64,000 bases of DNA, from the NCBI GenBank assembly GCA_030704615.1, contig CM060734.1, positions 59,598,042-59,662,041 on the forward strand, given 5' to 3'. The position numbers and the translations under genes were made by a program. The notes beneath the pieces were generated by a model. The model saw only the letters and a list, made by a program, of their open reading frames with translations, was not told the DNA's origin and ran no database searches. The stretch is from Takakia lepidozioides. Its lineage: Eukaryota > Streptophyta > Takakiopsida > Takakiales > Takakiaceae. Below, one piece after another: positions 58,370 to 64,000 of this stretch; positions within the stretch are counted from its first letter, which is position 1; each line of letters begins with the position of its first letter.

Positions 58370-59330
58370 CCTAAGCACGAGTGTATGGTGCCTCCGGTTG
58401 GCCATGCATCTCTTTCCCATTTCCAAAGCTGCCAGGGTAGTGTTCAGATTGACATTTGGCACAATTCTGGCTTTGATGATATCCCCATGCACCTCTTGCC
58501 CTTCTCTAGGGCTGCCAGGCTTGCACGCACATTGCAAATGCACACAAACATGATGTGCTTCCCCCATCATTTGCTCATAGCTCTCCAAAGCCTCCATCCC
58601 ACGTCCCTGCCATGCATACCTTGCAAGCATCGCACTCCACGACACCACATCTCGTTGGCTTCGAACACTCCCTTTGCATCCTAGATGCACCCACATTTTG
58701 CAAACATGTTCACCAAGGTATTGTTCAGAATGACATCTGGTACAATTCCAGCTCTGAAGATGTTGCCATGGACCTCTTTCCCCTTTTCCAAAACTGCCAA
58801 GGCAGTGTTCAGATTGACATTTGGCACAATTCCAACTTTGATGTCCCCATGCACCTATTGCCCTTCTCTAGGGCTGCCAGGCTTGCACAAGCATTGCAAA
58901 TACACACAAACATGATGTGCTTCCCCAATATTTTGCTCATAGCTCTCCAAAGCCTCCATCCCACGTCCCTGCCATGCATACCCTACAAGCATCGCACTCC
59001 ACGACACCACATCTCTTTCAGCCATAGTGTCGAACACTCCCTTTGCATCCTAGATGCACCCACATTTTGCATACATGTCCACCAGGGTATGGTTCAGAAT
59101 GACATTTGAACAATTCGAGCTCTGAAGATGTCGCCAAGGACCTCTTTCCCCTTTTCTAGAGCTGTCAGGGCAGTGTTCATAATGACATTTGGTGCAATTC
59201 TAGCTTTGATGATATCCCCATGCACCTCTTTGCCCTTGTCTAGGGCTGCTAGGCTTGCACAAGCGAAGTTAGCAATTGTCCATTGTAATTGCGGAGCAGG
59301 AATAGCAAAGATGACACATTGCAAGCCCTA
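58370..59330 (-). pseudogene. PPR protein (PLS type) relic with internal duplication
   Basis: Minus-strand pieces in several frames, including ERDVVSWSAMLVGYAWQGRG, MEALESYEQ, KGKEVHGDIIKARIAPNV and TTLAALEMGKR. These are pentatricopeptide repeats of the kind found in plant organelle RNA-processing and editing factors. A block of about 360 bases is duplicated: 58430-58690 corresponds to 58798-59055. A shorter motif (TTCAGATTGACATTTGGCAC) recurs up to five times as the repeat unit. No full frame survives. Confidence 0.75.
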
Positions 59331-59559
59331 GACCTTCTATCTAAGGAGCTTTCCGTCACCTTCCAAGGCCAGCAAATGACTGCCACACACCTTTGCAGCC
59401 ACCATAAAAGCGCCACAAATTTTAGTGAGGTCAATAACCTCACTGGAATTTGCATCGCAATGGAGTTATAGGAAATTGCGTTAGAGATGTAGTTTTGAAC
59501 AGAAAAGCCATAGGAAATTTTAGTGTAAGATTGCCATTTTCTAGGTCCTAAACACTCTT
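59331..59559. other. Gene-free spacer
   Basis: Transition between the PPR relic and the tandem-repeat tract. No feature seen. Confidence 0.3.
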
Positions 59560-60300
59560 CCATATTTGTTTCTCCTTGATTCTTTTGCTTACCTTCAATG
59601 CTATACCCCAAAAATCTTTTTTGAATATTTAAAGCTCATAGAAAAAGAAAAATTCTACCTTTGGGATAGGATAAAATGGCATTGATATTTAATGGAAATT
59701 TTCTTAGGCCTTAATACTCTCCCTTTATTTGTTTGTTGTTGGTAGAGTTGCTTAGCCTAAACCCTAGTATACCTTAAGAAATAATTGCAATGTTTGTAGA
59801 TAAATTAATTTTATTTCTCAACTTAGATGTAGGATAGAGGGCTTGGGATATTTACTTGAAATTTTTTTATAGGTGCTAAAAGACTTTTCCACATTTGATA
59901 GACTTTTACTTACCCCGTACCCTAAAATCTCATTCAAATGTTTGAAGCTCATTGAAATTCATTTTTTTAACCTTGGGGTACAATAGAGCGGCTGGGATAG
60001 TTGATTGAAAGCTAAGTTTATAGGTTTTATACACTCTTGCATAATTTTTCTTGGAAACTTCGTTTATCCTAAACCCTATACCCTAAAACCTCGTATCTAT
60101 GTTTGAAGTTCATTCAAAAAAGGGAAATTCCAGCATTGGAGTACAATAAAGTGGTCGGGATATTTAATTGAAAGTTTTTATAGGACTTGGGTCTTAAACA
60201 TTTCTCCATTTGTTTCATTGATACTTTTGCTTCCCCTAAACCATTTATTCCAAAAACCTCATTATAATGTTTGAAGCTCATTTATGAAAAGCACTCCAGG
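59560..60300. repeat. Diverged tandem repeat with period near 150-180 bases
   Basis: Five units can be traced by the motif CCCTAAAA(C/T)CTC...ATGTTTGAAGCTCATT, at about 59595, 59765, 59915, 60070 and 60230. Between motifs each unit carries a GGGATA(G)TTTAATTGAAA-type segment and ACTCTTCCA. Identity between units looks like 60-75 percent. It has the size of a satellite monomer but is short and old. Confidence 0.5.
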
Positions 60301-61129
60301 CTCCAGCTCTAGTTACGATAACATTTTTTGGATATTTATTATATAATATAATGGCTGGAATGTTATTATTATTATTATTTAAAAAAAATCTACTGTTACC
60401 AAGTTCTTTCATTCTAAGTTATATGTTATATTTGTCATTTTATCCAATGTATGTCACTCGACTTTGATGTCGACGTTTAATGAATTCAGTGATGCAGCTT
60501 CACAAAATTAATGGATTAATTACTTCATAATATTGTTAATATTTGATCTAGTTTAAATGTAAAAATTAGATTAATTTTTGATCAAATTTAAGTCAAAAAT
60601 CTAGAATTAGTTAAAATTGAGTTATGTAATAACATAATATATATGTATAAATTTAAATAAGAGAATTTATGTGTTATATAATTAAAAATCCATTATCACT
60701 TTGTATCATACTTTCAACCTCAGATGTCATCATTCCAGTCAAATCCATTCAACAAAGTTATTTATCATATTATATCTCAAAAACTCCATTTTGTTTAATC
60801 TTTAAAGACCTTCGAGCCATAATTTTGTATGCTATAATGGATGTCCCGTTGCAAATGTCTACTTAGTAATTAGTGCATGGAGGGGTACTTCTAGTCAATG
60901 GAGGTGCATGTATATGTACATGAGAAGAGAAAGACAGAATGAAATGAACCAAGTGTTTAGGACGTGGACTCAACAAGGTAGAACTAAATCTTAATTTCTT
61001 CTTAGTTTATTTAAATTTAAATTAATAAGAAATTAATTTAGATTAACAGGGGGGAGGGCCCTGGAAATTGAGGACATGGAAAAAATAACCATGTGGGCAG
61101 TGAAGGCTTACAACAATTAAGAGAACCAA
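60301..61129. other. Gene-free AT-rich stretch
   Basis: Very AT-rich, with a (TTA)n run near 60364-60380. No gene or repeat family recognised. Confidence 0.3.
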
Positions 61130-61355
61130 GAGTCAGTAGCTCAGTTGTTAAAGTGCACCGAGTGCCATCCGGATGACCCGGGGTCAAATCATGCTACGTG
61201 ATGGGTGTGGTACGCTCTTCTCCCCTTTCTCAGCGCAGTGTCGCATCGGAAAGCCTTCCGGCGAGGTTTACTGAGAGGTTATTTTCTCCTCTCTCTATCA
61301 ATGGGCCTGATTTCTGAGCTGTCGCTCCCAGGTGTTTCCCTTTCTTTAAAAAAAA
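61130..61355 (+). mobile_element. tRNA-derived SINE
   Basis: The head resembles a tRNA gene: an A-box-like TAGCTCAGTTGTTAAAG at 61137 and a B-box-like GGGTCAAATC at 61181, 44 bases apart. An unrelated body of about 160 bases ends with a TTTCTTTAAAAAAAA tail. These pol III promoter boxes and the composite structure define a SINE. The tRNA part does not fold into a proper cloverleaf with a matched acceptor stem, so it is not called as a tRNA gene. Confidence 0.65.
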
Positions 61356-62100
61356 GAGGAATGATTGTGATAAATGTTCTGCACTTCATTTCTTTGATTT
61401 TTTCTCTTTTTTCCAAGAAAGACGGCGACTTGGCTATTCTAATCAAATTAATGGGCCAAAATGAAACTAAAAAAAAGATAAATATGAAGGTAAAGGTAGC
61501 AGGATTTGAACCCAAAATCACCTGGGCGGCAATCATACAAGAGCAAAATTGTAAAACAGAGTAGTACAACACCATCCACAGAAAAAAAAAAACCATCGAC
61601 ACAGCTACCGAAATGTTTCGAATGTTATATTCAAAGGATATTCAATATATATATTATTAATTTAATTATTAAAATCATCAATAATAAAAATAAAATAAAA
61701 ATAAAATATTGATTAATTTTTTCTTCTTTTTTTTTGGAGAAAGGGGAGGAAGCCCTTTGGAGCTTTATTACAATGATTATTGAATAACTATTTGTCTTTG
61801 GCTGAAAAGGTTTTAAGGCTTAGCCCACATGGACTTGGCTAAAACGATTTTGAGTTTGATCAATAAAGTTTATCAGGGCCTCTGTCCCCTGTTCCCTTTA
61901 TAAAAAAAGAAAAGAAAAGAAAAAGATTTTGAGGTTTAGCCAAAACCTATTGATGTGGCCTTTTGTCCTGCCCAGAAACAAAAATTTGGCACGAGCTGAC
62001 ATCCTAAAATGTCTCAGTCAGATTCATTCGGTGTAACGCCGAGCGGAGTTACACAGTGTTCACTTGATGCATCACAAAATTAGTGAATAACGACACACTG
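61356..62100. other. Gene-free AT-rich stretch with TE tail-like sequence
   Basis: No gene. Around 61730-61790 AGGGGAGGAAGCCCTTTGG followed by AGCTTTATTACAATG resembles sequences at 16140 and 31125, probably ends of a dispersed non-LTR family. It contains an AT-only run at 61640-61715. Confidence 0.35.
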
Positions 62101-62330
62101 TGGTCGTAAAAACATTTCCTCTGATCTGTTGTGCCACAGAAACTTATGCAGACGACAGTTCACCACGATCGTCCACTTACGGACGTCCGTCGACAGTCTG
62201 ATCGTGAGCTCTAGGGTTGTGAGAGAGAGAGCTTTGTGTAGAGAGGATTTAAGTGTAAGGGAGCTTGTGTTGGAGGAGACTGTGCGGAAGGGGGATTCGG
62301 GGAGGAGTTGGGAGCACAAGGGCGTCCATC

Positions 62331-63655
62331 ATGGTGATAATTTTCTCTTTGGTTTTTCTTCTGTTTCTGTGTAACTTTTGAGTGGTCTTGAGGATGCCCT
62401 CAGTGTTGGTTTTCCCTGCCAGCGCTGCAGTGGTTTCATCAGCTTCTTCAATTTTTCTCTGGCTTCCACCTCCTTCCTTCCTTTCTGTATACGTGGGTTG
62501 TTAGTGTCCGTCTGTGTTTGATTGTGATTTATTCCACATCACGCACATTTTTAAAGCTCCAACTTCTGTGGAGAGACTTATGACTCTGATTCTTCTCTGC
62601 TGCGCAATGTGGGGGACCTTAGGGTTTCATTTTCGTGTTCGTGCCTTGGGCAGTGTAATTTGGGAAATTAAGAATTCATACAACAATGGGAATGGAAAGT
62701 TGAATTCTGTTTCAGTGCTCTCTGTCTACAGGCCTTTGACATTAGATTTTTTAGCAGAAGATTCGTTACATTATTAACGTATTGGACCCCCTTACTGTTG
62801 GTAATGGACCTTCCCTGTAACTACCGCTGGATTTATGCAACGAGAATCTCTTTAGTTTGAGTCTATCGTATGTAGTGGTGACGTCCTACTGTCTGTACAT
62901 AATCTTGTGCTCACGCAATAAACCCCCAAGCTGAGTATCGCCTTGCCCCATACTTGAGATGAATTATGTGTCTAGAGCACTTGATCTTTCTAATGTCAGT
63001 TCCAGAGTCTAATCTGGGGAGAGTTCCAAAGACAAGTGAAGCTCAGTTGAAGTGAAAATGACGGTTTTGTTTGAGTACTGCATACACAACACGATGTAAG
63101 CATGGACTTTTTTTGAGTGACTTTACCCGGGAATTTGGTTTATTTGAATGATTTGTTTTATTCAAGGCTCGCCAAATTGTCCACCTGTTTGAAGTATCGT
63201 CTTACTGTTTTGGGCCTCCTCAGTTTGGTGGTTACTACTGTGATGGCAGGACGATCCAGAGCTGGAATCCATCAGGCAGCGCCGTATGGAGGAGCTCATG
63301 AGCCAGCGGGGTGGGGCCAATGGAGTGAGTTGTCTACTAGCCTATTTTTCTTCTAAACATGATTCCTTTGTTTACGTTGACATGGAAAGTGATTAGATAG
63401 GGTACAGTTATGTAGGGTTTATGAGAGGGACTGATTAAAGTGTCCGGGTCGCCAAGGTGGCAGTCATCAATTGAAGGCGTTCCTAGTTTATAAAGCTTCA
63501 ATGGCCACAAGGCTATGGCAAACAACGTCTTATGAGTACAATTTATAAAGCTGCCTTTTTCTACCTCCTTTGTAAGCAAATTGTTGGCGTATTGGTGTGG
63601 AACAGAGTAATCCTCAGAGCAGGGAGCAGCAACAGGCACAGGAGGAACAGAAGAG
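62331..63655 (+). CDS. PDCD5: PDCD5 (TFAR19-like DNA-binding protein), 5' part
   Basis: Small conserved protein implicated in apoptosis and chaperonin/histone-acetylase regulation in animals; also present in plants and archaea. The exon 63250-63324 encodes DDPELESIRQRRMEELMSQR then GGANG, preceded by an AG acceptor and followed by GTGAGT. The exon 63606-63655 encodes SNPQSREQQQAQEEQKR, flanked by CAG and GTATTT. Both fit the PDCD5 N-terminus and the Gln-rich linker that follows. The initiator is proposed as the ATG at 62331-62333, which would be a one-codon coding end of exon 1 followed by a GTGATA donor and is in phase with DDPEL; this start is an inference. The remaining exons lie beyond the right edge. 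Confidence 0.75.
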
Positions 63656-64000
63656 GTATTTGTCTCCTGCATGGTGTATGGGATGTGCAACAAATAAACA
63701 GTCCATGCAGTTAATCAGATTTGTGGTCGCTCATATGTACAAGCGCTTCTGATACTGGAATTCATGCCTTATCGAGCAGGGAAAACTGCATGGCATGACA
63801 TACATTGCTGTGGGCATTGTGCCCGGAGCACGTGCTAGATTGAGTTATTTCTGGTTTAGATAGGGGGTCGTGATTTATGGATGGAAGTGCATGGAACTTA
63901 CTGCCTTGTTAGGAAGAGGTCCTTTTAGTTACAGTTACGTGTCTAATTAATTGTCCGCTTCATGCATAGTGTCATCTTGAGTTCACTACCTTAGTGACAT

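Noticed and set aside
61130-61205. True tRNA gene
   Set aside because: The A and B boxes are present but the acceptor and anticodon stems do not pair; a SINE explains it better.
1-64000. CRISPR arrays, bacterial operons, rRNA genes
   Set aside because: Repeats lack CRISPR spacing, and introns and plant TEs show a eukaryotic nuclear sequence; no rRNA match was seen.

Overview
The window is a TE-dominated stretch of a land-plant nuclear genome. Evidence for this is an intron-rich cinnamyl-alcohol-dehydrogenase (CAD) gene, the 5' end of a PDCD5 gene, fragments of plant-type ribosomal-protein and PPR genes, and nested Ty3/gypsy, CACTA, PIF/Harbinger, Tigger/pogo, LINE and SINE sequences. PPR debris, the Crypton/ZMYM-like gene and the TE load suggest a fern or other seed-free plant, but the sequence alone does not settle this.

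Layout: 1-4078 is the 5' part of Ty3 element A (minus strand, running off the left edge), with an eS7 exon fragment in its 5' region. 4079-5796 holds eL27 gene debris. 5797-9136 is a truncated Ty3 copy, C1. 9137-18060 is a LINE relic plus a PIF/Harbinger relic. 18069-18891 is a TTAA-flanked TIR element. 19470-22338 is an apparently intact six-exon CAD gene (minus, predicted 357 aa) with a TATA box at 22456-22464. 23935-38396 is Ty3 element B, with target duplication GAGC and a 3.5-kb CACTA element inside its gag. 38400-51114 is a Tigger transposase relic split by Ty3 element C (39653-50118, target duplication AACG). 51115-54056 is mostly non-genic. 54057-55157 is a second CACTA element. 55640-56590 is a Crypton/ZMYM-like gene piece. 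58370-59330 is a PPR relic, 59560-60300 a diverged tandem repeat, and 61130-61355 a tRNA-derived SINE. 62331-63655 is the start of PDCD5 (plus).

The main observation is the coding layout shared by Ty3 elements B and C: gag with two CCHC knuckles, retropepsin, a DNA cytosine-5 methyltransferase domain, reverse transcriptase, RNase H, integrase, and a C-terminal PHD finger. The methyltransferase has motifs I, IV, VI, VIII and a C-terminal block in canonical order, resembling DNMT3 and not the permuted plant DRM order. It lies between protease and RT. The PHD finger directly follows the integrase tail, where many Ty3 elements carry a chromodomain. Both copies are decayed, but they carry different lesions. 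An autonomous ancestor therefore probably encoded its own DNA-methylation writer and a histone-tail reader. A- and B-type copies also share an extra ORF upstream of gag, and their 5' regions carry unrelated host-gene fragments. The terminal repeats do not form a simple LTR pair.
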